DNA of 64,000 nt, from the NCBI GenBank assembly GCA_017506865.1, contig JAFCMP010000520.1, positions 310,001 to 374,000 on the forward strand, written 5' to 3'. Each line of letters begins with the position of its first letter. Position 1 is the first letter of the stretch. The stretch comes from Tribonema minus. Lineage: Eukaryota > Sar > Xanthophyceae > Tribonematales > Tribonemataceae. A program made the translations under genes and the position numbers. Shown here piece after piece: positions 35,711 through 48,239 of the stretch. Under the pieces are notes generated by a model. The model was not told where the DNA came from, ran no database searches, and worked only from the letters and a program-made list of their open reading frames with translations.

Positions 35711-38700
35711 TTTCACGCGGAAGACCATCACACGGTCCGCTGTCGTGTTCCTCCTAGATGTTTTGTCACTGAAACCGCGTGCGGACATGTGTGCGTACCG
35801 CAAAAGAGGCTTACCGCAGGGCAGCAGGCTAAACTTCTTCTGTGTGTATGCTTGACTGCTCTCAACCCAGCGTCTGCAACTCGTGCCAGACAGTTGGATT
35901 GGGGCTGGTCCTGCACTTGAAGGCTAGAGATCTTTTGCAGCACTCACAATCCGGTGTTTACAGCGGGATCTCCTGCAAGTTATCATGTTATGACAGAACC
36001 TGTGAGGCACCTCGCATTAACCCAGGCCTGCTAGCCATCAGGAACCTTGTGGGTGGGCATCGGTGCGCTGTGACAATTGACTTGGGCAGTCAGACCGGAG
36101 AACTGCACGCAAACTTCATCATACTTGAAGTAGTATTAAATGAACACAAGGCAAACCTCTGCACCAGTGCCTTGGCATCAGGAGATCGCTGCACTTTTTT
36201 GGGATTAAATTCATCTCGATGCGGTGCTTTTTCTCTGCTTTGGCCTTGTTGCTGTGCGTTCCTCGCATGCGTGCTCATTTTCCGCTCGCGCTTCCCTCCG
36301 CTGGTCCCGCCTGCGCGCAGTAACCGGACGGTCGAACGCCCCTGCCTCCCCTGCCCGCGGTGTGACCGCAGCGCGCCTGCAGGCATCTGCAGCACGCCTC
36401 AGCACAGGCCTCGGTCAATACCAACCTACACCCTGGGCACATAACTGCAGCCGCCTGCATGCTCTCTTATTGCGTGCGCCCGCGCTTGCGTGCTGTGCTG
36501 CTGCTTGGGTGAGAGACTGTATGCAGCCGCCGCTCTCTGCTCGCAATATGAGCTGGCGCTCATTATGCTTTACCCGAGGCGTGAGCCACTTTGCTGTGAA
36601 CTTCAAGTTGGCACAGTGGTGCGCAAGGTATTTGACATGGCGATTGTTGGGCCAGGGATTCAATGGTGCTGCTCTGCGCTAGTGGTGCAAGTGAAGGTTT
36701 GGTTGCACAATTCACTTGCAGGGCAGTGCGCATTCAGCTCCGCAGTGTGCTTGTGTCATGCGTACACTCATGCGAGGAAGTTTTGCGGTTTCTCAAGCAG
36801 CGCAGGATTTTAAATACAAAGAGCAGGCGTACCATAGCACAATCGCTGTCCACGCTGCTTTGCAGCAAGGCCCCAGTTGCAGTAGCCTCGAGATATGGTT
36901 GATTCATCAACATGGATTTACAGTGTCGGGCAACACCCTATCGCGCCTGTGGCGACGTGTTGAGCAAGCGATCATGGCACAGACAGACAGTGGTCGGGCG
37001 GAGCCATTGCCAAGAGCGACGCTGGTACTTCAATTACATTGCCAATATTAGGCGAATTTTTTAATGCTTATGGACAGGGCCAGAATTAAATCCGAGCGCA
37101 GCGAGGGTTTGTGCGCGCGCGCGCGCGCGCGCGCAGTTGTAGCAGCTGAAACGAGGTGTTCTGCGACGTTTTCAGCCACCAAACACGATCATCACTTGCA
37201 GAAACCATAAGATGTTGTTTAAATTGCTTGCCGTAAGCTGTGCACGCTGTCAACTACATAATACACACTCATATTTGATGTGCACAGCCAGCTCATCATC
37301 TATTGAGTGATATTGGCTGCCGCGTGTTGTCAGTGGGGGCCAACTACAAGCCGTGACACATATTTCAGAGGCCAGGCAACTTGCACGTAGCAGAATCTAG
37401 CATACAATGAGCTCTGTTTTGTCCTTCTGGCTGTATTTTGCTTTGAGCATGCACAAGTCATAACTGTAGCACAAGCTGGTACACTTGCAGATGTATCCAC
37501 AGCCAAGCATGTGGGCGAATCTCACAAATTTAGCATATGGTGTAGCCTGTTCACACAGTGTCCGTGGTCCAGGAGCCTCACAACGCATAATCTGTACGCT
37601 AATTCTTTGTTTCGAGGCCATGGCAATGCATAATAATGCCCTTGTCATCTGTGGATGACAATGTCTTGTTACTCTGTGCTGCGGCATGCAATCCACGCAC
37701 AACGTAATTTAAACATTAAATGACTTTTGGTGCCTCGCACTCAAGGTGTTGTCGTCAAGATCACCCAGGCCCACACAGTAGCCCACCCCAAGAAGATATT
37801 CATGCATGTTATATGCGCAAGTGCCAAAGAGTAAGCAATGGCTGTCAACACGACTCAGCGGGACCGCTCGTGGGCAGAAGCATATGAATCACTGAGTACC
37901 ATTTACTCAATGCAGAAGAGAAGGGAAACTGCATTTTTTTTCGAAGTCCCAGACCTGTTGCCCCGTCAAACAAGTCCCACACTTTGGCCCATCCACGTAT
38001 GCCTACCTCTGCTTAGGTAGGCATGCTAAAAGTCCCCACACTAGCGCCGAAAGCGCAGGAATGTGCTGCTGTTGTCGTGTGCGCTGCGTGTGCACTAAGA
38101 TGACAGCACTGCTGCCACAGGCGCTGAGAGCGCGGCTGAAGTGCCAATTTTGCCATGCGTGCTGTCATCGCCAGCGCCGGCAGATGATGGTCCACCAGCG
38201 TACGCATCGCTGCCGCATGCGTGCATGAACAAAAAACGCTGCCGCTGCTAGCAGACATCACACGTGTGATGCGCTCGTATCGCCGCACGTGCCGGCATCA
38301 CACATTGCCATCGCATGCGCGTTACAACAGAAGACTTGGTGCCCTTGCCAGGACCGCGGCTCACATGCCGCCCTTGTCGTGCACGTCGTCAAGGCCCGTC
38401 TGCACCAATGGAGGCGCCACTGCTTGCAATACAAGTGCAGCTTCAGTGCCGTTGCTGTCACGGACACAACCGTGCTCAGCTACACTAAATTCACCCTACA
38501 GATGCCTGATGAATCAACTATCTACGGATCGCAGTTTGGATTGCTGCATAAGCAGCGGATGTTTTGTCAGCCGAGGACCCGCCCAATATTTGTCCCACAC
38601 AGGCAAGCGCAGTTTTCTGGGGCCCTGCAGCAGCGCTCTGCTGGCAGCTTTCGGACCACACACCTAACTTTGTGTTCAATTTTCAGATGAGCATGCGCAG

Positions 38701-39299
38701 CAGCCGATGACAAACGAGGCGCACTAGCAGCTGAGCGGACTCTCAGCCGCAGGATTTGATGCTGTGCTGATGTTCGACCATGCATTCCTGTAGTGGCGGT
38801 CATTTGCGTTGTCAAAGCTGAATTTACTGGCAACACGGACGTGTATTGCGTATGCACGTGCCATGCCACGGGTAGTACTTGTCATGAGTCACAGGGTGAG
38901 AGGCACAGGATCAGATCACACCGTCCCCCTCTGAAATGATAAAACGCCTTATTTCAGCGACGCTTGAACTGCAAGGTGACATGCCACGCGTACGTGCAAT
39001 GCCGCCGCGTTTGCGACTCAGGCCCATGATGCTCGCACGTGCCGTGCTGCAAGTGTGACGGCGGCTCCAAGCGCTGTACGTCCGTGAACGACTGAAGCCC
39101 CCCCCCCCCCCCCCCCCTGCTGGATCGCCCAAATATCCGCTCCGCTCCGCCCCCCCCCCCCGCACATACATTTCTGCAACGTCGTGCGCAAGCGTGACCA
39201 TTGACAGGTGGAAGCGCTGAGTGTCTCTGCGAATGACGCCGTCCAAAACACTGAATATGCCGTCTGCAAACGAGGGGACACACACACCCCCTCTCTGGC
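35711..39299. other. No recognisable gene
   Basis: Scattered short frames on both strands show no family resemblance and no phase-compatible exon chain. The stretch includes a (GC)n run at 37113-37134 and C runs near 39098 and 39151. The right end merges into the left arm of the inverted duplication. Confidence 0.5.
37113..37134. repeat. (GC)11 dinucleotide run
   Basis: A pure alternating GC tract in intergenic DNA; potentially Z-DNA-forming. Confidence 0.95.
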
Positions 39300-39423
39300 T
39301 TAGCTATTGCAGCCATTTCGTCCCGGAGCGTTCCCGGGACCCTTCCTCCAGGAATAAACCTGTGTGAATAAACATGAGCAAACACCACACCACCACTCCA
39401 GCGCTCACTACTGGACGCTGGTC

Positions 39424-39873
39424 ATGAGCGTATTGATGGGCGAAGAGCTGGAGCACGTCGAGCGGCAGGCCTGCCAGCAGCGTCCGAAGCCGCAAGAGCC
39501 AGTGCAGATTGTCCAGGAGGCACTGCAGAAAGCCACCAAGCAGCAGCGCCTGCTTGAAGGGCACCTGAGGGTGAACAACGAGATTCATCAGCAGCACCAG
39601 GATATACTGAAGGACAACCTGAAGCAGCAGCTCGAGCTTCAGCGACAGATGACCTCTGCGATTGAAAGTTTACTGGCTGCCCGTCCCGGTAGCGCAGGGA
39701 TGGGAGTTGGGCAAGCCGCGTTAAACGACATGGTGCAATCGCCGGAGGCCTATCGCCCACAGCCATTCGCAGGATCATTCGTCGGTGCCGTGGGATCCCA
39801 CCCGTTTGCGGCTTGTCTGGCAGGTACCGCTCCAACTACAACATGGCGTTGTCGGGCAGATTCGACTTGGTAG
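39424..39873 (+). CDS. Q-rich coiled-coil reading frame (left arm)
   Basis: Starts at the ATG reading MSVLMGEELEHVERQ and runs 149 codons. Residues about 15-85 are rich in Gln, Glu, Lys and Leu with heptad-like spacing (IVQEALQKATKQQRLLEGHL; LKQQLELQRQMTSAIESLL), typical of a coiled coil. The right arm has a homologue in the same relative position. It is either a small gene or the first exon of the p32-like gene downstream. The part after about residue 90 has no counterpart and may be read-through into an intron. Function unknown. Confidence 0.5.
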   Translation: MSVLMGEELEHVERQACQQRPKPQEPVQIVQEALQKATKQQRLLEGHLRVNNEIHQQHQDILKDNLKQQLELQRQMTSAIESLLAARPGSAGMGVGQAALNDMVQSPEAYRPQPFAGSFVGAVGSHPFAACLAGTAPTTTWRCRADSTW

Positions 39874-40206
39874 CATGCTAGCGCGCAACACCGCGTGATC
39901 GACAGTTTTGAGCCGTTTACCAGCCAACATTGGGCTGCGCAATGTACCGGGTAGCATACAATATAACCTGATACCTCATGCAGGTTCTGCAATTGAGTGG
40001 GCCCAAGTGTTCAGCTGGTACTGGCTGTGAGCCACGGCCCCAGTTGTGACGACGTCCGCACTCTTTCAAGGCTAGTCTTGCCGTGTCCTGAGCATAAACC
40101 TTGTGATATATAACCAGCGCCTTCAGAGTTCCATTCTTGCCGGACTCTATCAATGCACGCATGACGCTCGCAGTCAACTTCAATCCATAAGCACACTTCA
40201 ACAACC

Positions 40207-43200
40207 ATGATGGTGACCGCGTCCACGCGCTTTATCTATTGTCCGTCTGCCCTGTCGACTCCCTATACAGTCCTGGTGCTGGTCCTGATGATGACACTGG
40301 CGGACCACAAGAGAGGTGCAGCGAACAAATCAAAGGATGCCTCGAAGGCCGAGCCAACCCCGGCCGCTGATACTGTGCTGACCGACTTGATCAACCAAGC
40401 AAACACAACAGGTGCGTCGACCAGTTGCTGAGATTTGCCTTGGCAGTGCAAGTACGGTCGTAGAATTCACGATTGCTATCGATTGAGCTGTTTTTTTCAA
40501 ATTTACTGTGTGAGCATACATTACCATGAGAGTGGGTAGCCCCAACCCTAGCCCTGACCCAAGGTGGAGTACCAGCACTGAAACTGCCGCCTGCTCTGTG
40601 AGGCATAATGTTGCCCTGTCCCAATTTTGATGAGCAGGCTGTCAAGCTGACCGAGCCCTTGTGCCTACACTGTACCGCAAGCGGTGGAATTGGCAACACT
40701 GCCTCTCCAACAGTCAATTTGAAGGTGGCAGTGATAGTCCTGCGCTGCTGAGCCTTTGTTGGTTCAAGCACGTGAGTCCATGAGCATGCGCCTCAGCTGT
40801 GACCAGGCACAAGACGGCCTGCAGTAGCAGTCGACATTACCCCCCTGGCATTCCCAGTTGGGCACATCCTCATTGTCGTGTTCCGTTCGAAAGCTCACAC
40901 AGAGTGTCTGTCTGGCGCAGAGCAGCACTTTCATGAGCAACGCGACTGACGCTGCACTGCGGTCATGCAGGCTGGGATGCCTGCTGCTGCAGTCCCCTCT
41001 CTATCCGCTAGGCAGCGACTTGTACGCTTTCATCCACAGCTGTGCCGCTATGTCACGCTCGCTGGCATCACCCCCCATCTCTCCCCCTGCTATGCAGTGT
41101 TCCGAATCACTTTCACAGCGAGATTGCGAATCAACACCAAATGCTTTTGCAGTACACACTCTCAGGTGTGCAGGTTTGCTGTCGCGTCACGTGCGCGTCA
41201 TGCCCCCCTCGGTGCCCCCTCTGCAGATGCCTCCAAGGAGATCTCTGCGCTGAAGGTCATGGGCTATGAGGCAGGCATCATAGAGCTAGAGAAACACATG
41301 TGGTGTCAGTTTTAGGAATACAGGTGTGCTGTCGCATCACACGCATTATGCCCCCCCCCACCCCCCCACCCCTCCCGTGCCCCCTCTGCAGATGCCTCCA
41401 AGGAGATATCCGCGCTGCAGGCCATGGGCTACGAGGTCAGCGCCAGAGAGCAGGAGGACACCACGTGGCGTCTTCTGATCACGCTGACCGGGCCCGGCAG
41501 GGGCGGCGAGAGCATCGAGATTGCCTGGCAGGAGCGGGTGAGGCAACGCAGAGCACGCAGGCCGATTGCGCGACAAAGATTACTTCAACTACCACGACTG
41601 CTGTGCACAAGCGCACTTGAAGCACCACGACTGCAGGATTGCGCGCACACTTCAGAGGCAGAGAAGCGCGCAGGCAGTGTATGTAGGTTAGGGTTAGCAC
41701 TACGGTAACCCCCCTCTCTGCTTGTGCGTGCCGAACGGGACAGCTTTGAATGTGTGAGGCAGTACACTGGCAGTACACTGTACATACCGGCTGCTCAGGC
41801 TGGCTCTGTGTGTGTCGGTCCTTTATTTCCTTCTGATTGCGGGGCGGAACCCCCATCATAATGCAAGATGTGCAGCGCTTGTGATCGTGTCAAGCGTATG
41901 CTCACACGCATTTGTGAACGCAGCTGAGCACATGCGCTACATACACCAACTAAATGTCGGTACTAGATTGAAGTAGGTTGGGGTCAGACTGTAAGAAGAG
42001 GAGTGGAATTTGTGACAATGCTCCTGCAAACGCCCGTCTTCAATCCGCACTCTGGTTGATGTTCATCTTTGAGTTTGGGTTGCTGCATGGATGCAAGCAT
42101 AATTTGTGTACTTCATGTAAACAGGGGCTCGGACCTGAATGACCAGTACACTATGCTTTTCAGACACAAACAGTGCAAAGTGCCACACAGTAATGCGCTG
42201 CGCTAGTTCCAGCTAACGTCTGCTGTGCCGTGAGACAGGGGCTGTTACCCCTAACTCTTAATTTATTCAGTACAGACCTTCATGGCTGGCAACCGCAAGC
42301 AGCAGCAAGGCGTAAAACTTTTTAGCAAGAAGTTACAGGTGTCAATAACGATTAGCATGAAGTATCTGCCATGGCAGAATATGGTATCGAGTCAGGATGG
42401 CAGAACATGGCTAAATAGCCCGCATAACCCTATGGTCGCCTCACAACGCCTGTCAGCAAAGCAAACGCTCAGCTCTGTCTGACCTGCTTGCAGAATGAAG
42501 GTGATGCTCATTGGGTAGTCTTGTGCGTTCGTCTTTGCGCGTGTCACCACCGCCGCCCTGTTCCGGCCACGTTTTCTGGTTCATATGCTGCGCGTTGATA
42601 TGCTTGACGTTGCGTAACAGCCCGCACGAATTGCAAGAGTGTGGCTACGCACACGACAGAGACAGCAATGACGTTATGAACCGCTTCCGCTTGCCGGTGT
42701 TGTTATTTGTGCGCACCCTGATGCAGGGCTGCTACAATGCCAACCAGACAAGTGAGTCAGCAGGACGTGAGCTGAGCATTGCTGCTTGCAATGCGCTGTA
42801 CTCTGACCCGCTCGTGAAACTCCAATTCGTCTATTGGTCTCGTGCTATGCCCAGATAATGTTGCTAGAAGCGTTTTGTGAACGATGTCAGAATACAAGCT
42901 GCAGCCACATGTGGTACCGAAAAGTACCAAAAACATTCAAGGCAACTGATGCATGTTGCAGGACCCCATTCCTTCACGTACACCCCAGGATGCACGACTC
43001 TGTCAACCTCGGCAGCAGTGCTCGACTGCATGCCAGCGTGATGATGATGTATTACCTCAATGTGTGCGACCCTTACCAGCTGCGTGCACTATAACGGGCC
43101 CCCGCTTTCCACAGATATCAGAGGCTGTTGTCAAGTGTCGTGAAAGCAGGGGGCATGGGGGGGGGGTATCTGTGGTACCTGTCTACTTGTTGAAAATAAT

Positions 43201-46137
43201 GCAGCACACTGAGGTGCTGAGTGCCCATTGTCACCAATGTGGAATTCATGCCCACTTGTCTCTGAGTCTGGAGTCGCATGCGACTTTTTCCGCTCAGTGA
43301 AAGAAATACTGAGTACATTTTGCTGCGTTGACGCAAACATTTCGATTGCATAGGCAACCCGGCCTCCCTTGGGTCTTCACAAATACAAGTCCATACGTAC
43401 ATCCTTGATTGAGCACCGGTGCACGTTGTGAGGCTATGTCGCCCGTCATGTTGACCTGCGCACAGTTACGGCTATGTAGAGTTGGGATGAAGTTAGGGCT
43501 ATCTTGAGTCCGTGACAGCAAGTGTGCGCTGCACACTCTGAATGGGTTGCCAGACGCTGCACAAATTCAGGGTTTGATTTAGTTGAGTCAGTGCCACAAC
43601 AGTGGGCACATCAAGGACTGGGGCTAGGGCATGAGCAGCAGCATAGCTTGGGAGCACTGACGACACCGCCACCGTCACAACCGGCAGACAGCTGGCACCT
43701 CAAGCATGATCAAGTTTGCACAGTGCATAACCTCACCCCTTTTCCCCCCCTCGCCGTGACAAATCCGGCGGAAGGTTAGCATCTTGCTAGGGTGCCACTA
43801 TTAGTACTCTTGGTGACACAGAGCATTCATGGCGCTTACTGCTTCCGTGCGCGCTGGCCCTTTCAGTTTGCGAATCTACGTGGCGGTGACCAAGGGTTGC
43901 GAGGTGCTGTGCTTTGACATCTCTGCAGAGACCGGCAAACCGGTAAGCGTGGGGCACGCGTAACGGAGCTGATGCATACTTCAAGTACATGAAGAACGGT
44001 ACAGTCAATACGTTGCCATGACTGCACTACATGGAGTGCGTACTCTTTTGATGAAGCGCGACTCATGATGCGCCCATGACCAAGTTGAAGTGCAAGATTG
44101 AAGATATGCAGTGCTGAAGCCTTCACCCCCACAATGCCTGCGTCCACCTGCGCACGTACCTGATCTACATACCGTCGCTTACTGCGACCTACACCGACTG
44201 CGCGAGAGTCCGCCGCAGCAAACAAGATGTTCGAGAGAAGAATGCTTACTTGACGCTCAAAGCAGTACAAGGTAGCGAGAACCAAAGTATCAGGTTTATT
44301 CCAGCTGGCCCGTGTCCTGGCGGACTTGTTGCACATGGTAATGGCGCGCATACACGAGGCTGTGGCCGCACTCACAACGAGGCAAGTACAGTTTTAGGTA
44401 CCTACCTCGTAGGATTGCCGCCGGTCGAGCAGAAGTAAAATTATGAAGTATCTGCCTCATGTCTCTTCCTCGCAGACGTGCCACATCGACATGTACCTCT
44501 GGGGGGCTCTTGTTGTTGCTCTCAGCGGCACAGCATGCAGCAAATGGGGTCGCTATAATACCTAGAATCAGAACACAAAAATAGTACCAGACCCTTGGCC
44601 TGCCTTGGGGCCACTGTGAATGCAGGGCCATTGTTTTTCCTCGTAGCGGCATGGAGCAGATGATTTGATTACAGTATGTGAACGCTGGAAGCGCAGCGGC
44701 GGGTCACTCGGCCTCTCTTGGATCCACTGTTTTTTAAAAATCAACTTTACGAGTGCAAGTGCCACATGTGCGTGCCGTGAACTCCGCCAATATGTGCGGG
44801 TTCATTGTTTAAAAAGAAAAAGAAAATCTACATGTTCGGCTAATCTTTGTAGGTACAGCAAATCTTCACAATCATATCCTGCGTATACAGTGTCGTTTTT
44901 CTCACTTCGTTGTGAGACTTTACGGAGGTCCCCACCAGTTAATTGCATGCATACCTACCCCCCTGAGGAACGCTCGCCGCCTGCGCCGTTGCAGATGAGG
45001 CTGTGGCAGGTGGCCACGCTGGCCACACCGATACCTACCCTGGGCACAGACGAGTTCCGCCAGGCAATGGTTGAGAGTCCCACGCTACGTTGGCACATGT
45101 CGATACCGGCGCCCGTGTTAGACGGTTACAAGGTGTACCTGGCGCGGAGGTATGTGCGCGTGCGCGATCGAGCGCTGCTGCAATTCTGTCGAGCGTTCAA
45201 GTTGAAGTATGTCTTTAGAACCTGCCTTGCTGTAGTTTGAGACCAGATCTCGGCGGCGCATGGACCCTCAATGGTGTACAGCAGGCAGTACATATTAAAC
45301 CAGGTACATCAGCAACCTTGTGCTCTGTGCGACATTGCTATGTATTTTAAAGTGTATTCATTGCAGTATAGAAGTATGAAATTCAGAAGTACTTTGTACT
45401 CTGAGCAGGCCAAGTTGAAATACATTCTCAGCACCGCACTGACATGACACATGCGTTGCAAGACTCTGGAAAGCTGGAGGCCACCCGTTACCGACGTGAG
45501 GCAGTGTGCGATGCTCATCCTTGCACGGCTTGACTGCATGGCTGAATGTGGGCAGCAAAATGCGCGTGCACAGCGAGCGCGTGTAGGGCGCTCGCCATCG
45601 CCCGTATGCTTCGTATGCCCTGATGTTGAACAACGATGATTTCAATTTATGTGATGCAACAAGCTGTCTGCAGGCAGTGAAAGTGTACATTCAGGCGACT
45701 TCAAACCTGACCAGCAGCGCGCACCTGAAGGCAATCTTGAAGCCGATGCGCTTGCAGCGGAGTGCACACCTCCTTGCTCCTGCCCTACTGCGGTCTTGAG
45801 GTCAACGCAAGAAGTGCAAACATGAAGGCGACTTCAGAATCGACCTACCTGCAGTGGGCAGCACCATCTCTCTGCTTGCGTGATGCTGGTCCTGAGCCAG
45901 CGCTCAACTCTCTGCGCCTGCAGGAACATCACCGACGCCATGGTCGATGCTGTCTGGGCGTACACCAAGAGGCACAGGGTGGTCGCAGAAGCAAAACGCG
46001 AGGGGCAGTGGGCCGAGGCCACGCAGCGGTGGATACTGGAAGAGCCGCTGCGCGACGATGCTGTGAGCGCTGCCACGGGCGGCGACGGCGGCGACAACAT
46101 CGTGACGCCCGACTATGAGGTGGTGGACAGGCAGTGA
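40207..46137 (+). CDS. p32/MAM33 (mitochondrial glycoprotein) family protein A
   Basis: Exons seen: 40207-40411, 41392-41537, 43867-43942, 44995-45149 and 45924-46137 (stop). One short exon between 41537 and 43867 is required by phase and was not found; copy B has a 40-nt exon there. The first exon has a hydrophobic stretch (YTVLVLVLMMTL) and ends DTVLTDLINQANTT. The rest fits p32/MAM33: LQAMGYEV.. then LLITLTGPGRGG (strand region), YVAVTKGCEVLCFD (compare the VxxxDGKKALxLDC strand of p32), and a helical C-terminus NITDAMVDAVWAYTKRHR with GQWAEATQRWI. Family members form acidic doughnut trimers in mitochondria. The N-terminal hydrophobic segment could be a targeting signal. The acceptor side of the 41392 exon is echoed at 41225-41270. 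Confidence 0.7.
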
Positions 46138-48239
46138 GGCGCGCGTGCACGCCAGCGGCAGTTGCTTGAAGTTGAAGTTGCCCACGCCGTCAAAGATGCC
46201 CCTGCCGGTGGTGGGGGCGGCGCCGCAACACCGAGTTGCTTTCCCACGCACGGCGCCTCCGCGCATAAAGTCAGTGCTCAGTGCCCTGAGCACTGCTTCA
46301 ATGATGTATTCACACCCGGTAGGTAGCTGGCACCTGAGCCCAGAGGGACATGATTATCGCACGCTCAAAACGTAGCTGACAGCTGTGAAGCGGGGGACGC
46401 AAATGCCTTGTCGACAGAGGCGTGGCGCAAATATGACCAAGAAGATGCCGGGGAGGTGGGGGGGGTGGCCACGGGGGGGGGGGCGGGGGGTACACCAAGC
46501 ACATGTGTCAAAACTTGCAGATGCTAGGGGGTCAACATTGACTGTGGTGGACTGCGCTATACTTTGAAGAATGCTAGTACTGATTGCTTTTGTCTGATGC
46601 GCACTTTGTCTTCTGCATGTGTCAGCGTGCACAGGAAAGGACCAGCACTGACACTCCATCTCACTGCAAGCATTTAGCTGGGCGGCGTCATTAAATGCGT
46701 CCCCTTGCGCATCAGGACCCGCTACACAATACGCTATTTTGGTGGCCCTCAATTTATTTTAGCCACAATGGCTGCAGAGGCAGTTCCAAGGGTGACAAGA
46801 AAAATCTCTGATGCTTGCAGTGGACATTTTACTGCGAATTAGCAGCATTTGAAAATGCAAGGTTAAGTAATTGAGGACTTGCAATACTCACATCTGTGAG
46901 AGTCTATATACTTAGTCGGTGTTGGTACACGTGACATCAGCTGCATCGGTGGTCAGGATTGGTGATGCCAGCCATGCTGCAAACTAGCGCCTGCAATATT
47001 ATTATGTGCATATACATGTTCACATTAGCCAAGAACAGGCGCGCACTTTACAGGATAACTTTGTGTGTTTGGGCCATACCTTTCTTAAATGTCGATAGCG
47101 TGCTGCCTGTCAGCCACCTTTGGATTGCCTGCACCAAAGGTTGTCAATTGCACATGTTTCACAGTTGTTGAAGGCCATGGTGCAGGGTTTGAGGTGAGCA
47201 CTGCCACCTCAACATGGAACCCTAACCCTACTCACAATTGCAGTTTGGAGGTAGGGTAGGGCTTGAAGTTAGGGTTTGCTTAGGGTTAGGATTAGGGTTA
47301 GTACATGAACCATAGCTCGGACATGATGTGAACATCAGTGCGATCCCCGGAGTACATGTCAGCATGTCTATGTGCCCTCCTGGCTGATGCGGTGCACTAA
47401 ATCAGTTCTCATGTGGTGCACTATATCAGCATGGGGCATACAGCACATACACACAACACATAAACCAACCTGCCATAGGCAGCACATAATGGAACCCACA
47501 ACAGGGTACAAGAATACACAGTTGCAGGCCCTGATGCAAACACAAGTGGCGCATTGGAAAATAAAGAACACTTCAAGCTGCATCGGCACAGACACAAACA
47601 ATCAAAGGTCAGCATCGCTGACAAATGATCATGCCAGAGGCACCATGCCCGTGCCAATTTATTTACGCCAAATGGTTTGAATCATTTGTGCAAACAGCAT
47701 CATACCATCGAATCTCTCTGTCAGCAGAACACTACTGTATGTCATCACCCGACATTGTTCAAGCCACACTGCGCCATGCCTCTGTCGTTCATTGCCGTGC
47801 ATCGCCGTGCCTCTTTCACTTCTGCGACTTGGCTGTGTGAAACCTTACCGGCTTTGCTCTCCCAGCTGCACACCTATCACCTCCTAGTAAGCACCAGGCA
47901 ACGCAAGCGCCTCAGTGCGCAGCTACCCGCCAGCGGCCCTCACCGACTCACATCCACGACAGAGCTACGTGTGTCATAGTGCAGCGCCTCCGCGCGTTGA
48001 ACTTGAAATACGTCTCCGACGGCATGCAGAACCGTGTCACTCGCCGTGCGCCCGAGCGCCTTGAAGTTGGCACTGCTATGCGTCATCTGCCTGGAGCGGC
48101 CCTCACCGACCACATACTCTACAGTGTCAGTGCTCCGAGTGTCATAATTCGGCGCCTCTGCGCGTTGGACTTGAAGTGCGTCTCCGACGGCGTGCAGAAG
48201 CGTGTCATTCGCCGAGCGCCCGCTGTGGACGCGCGCGCT
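46138..48239. other. Centre of the inverted duplication
   Basis: No gene recognised. It holds G runs near 46456-46490, telomere-like AACCCTAACCC/TTAGGG runs at about 47216-47305, and a tandem repeat at about 47983-48235 (gcgcctcygcgcgttg, then acgtctccgacggc or gcgtctccgacggc). That repeat resembles the flank after stop codon A at about 46139-46190. The two p32-like genes run towards each other across it. Confidence 0.6.

Larger units (their letters stand above)
39300..46140 (+). repeat. Left arm of a large inverted duplication
   Basis: This arm carries, left to right, a ggaataaac motif, a Q-rich coiled-coil frame, a hydrophobic N-terminal exon and p32/MAM33-like exons. The same order appears on the minus strand from about 55640 down to 48240. 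Coding parts align well and introns poorly, so the duplication is old. Confidence 0.75.

Noticed and set aside
36224-36682. 152-codon frame between eL13 and the inverted duplication
   Set aside because: Cys/Leu/Ala-rich with no domain, no splice-compatible neighbours and no homologous copy in the window.
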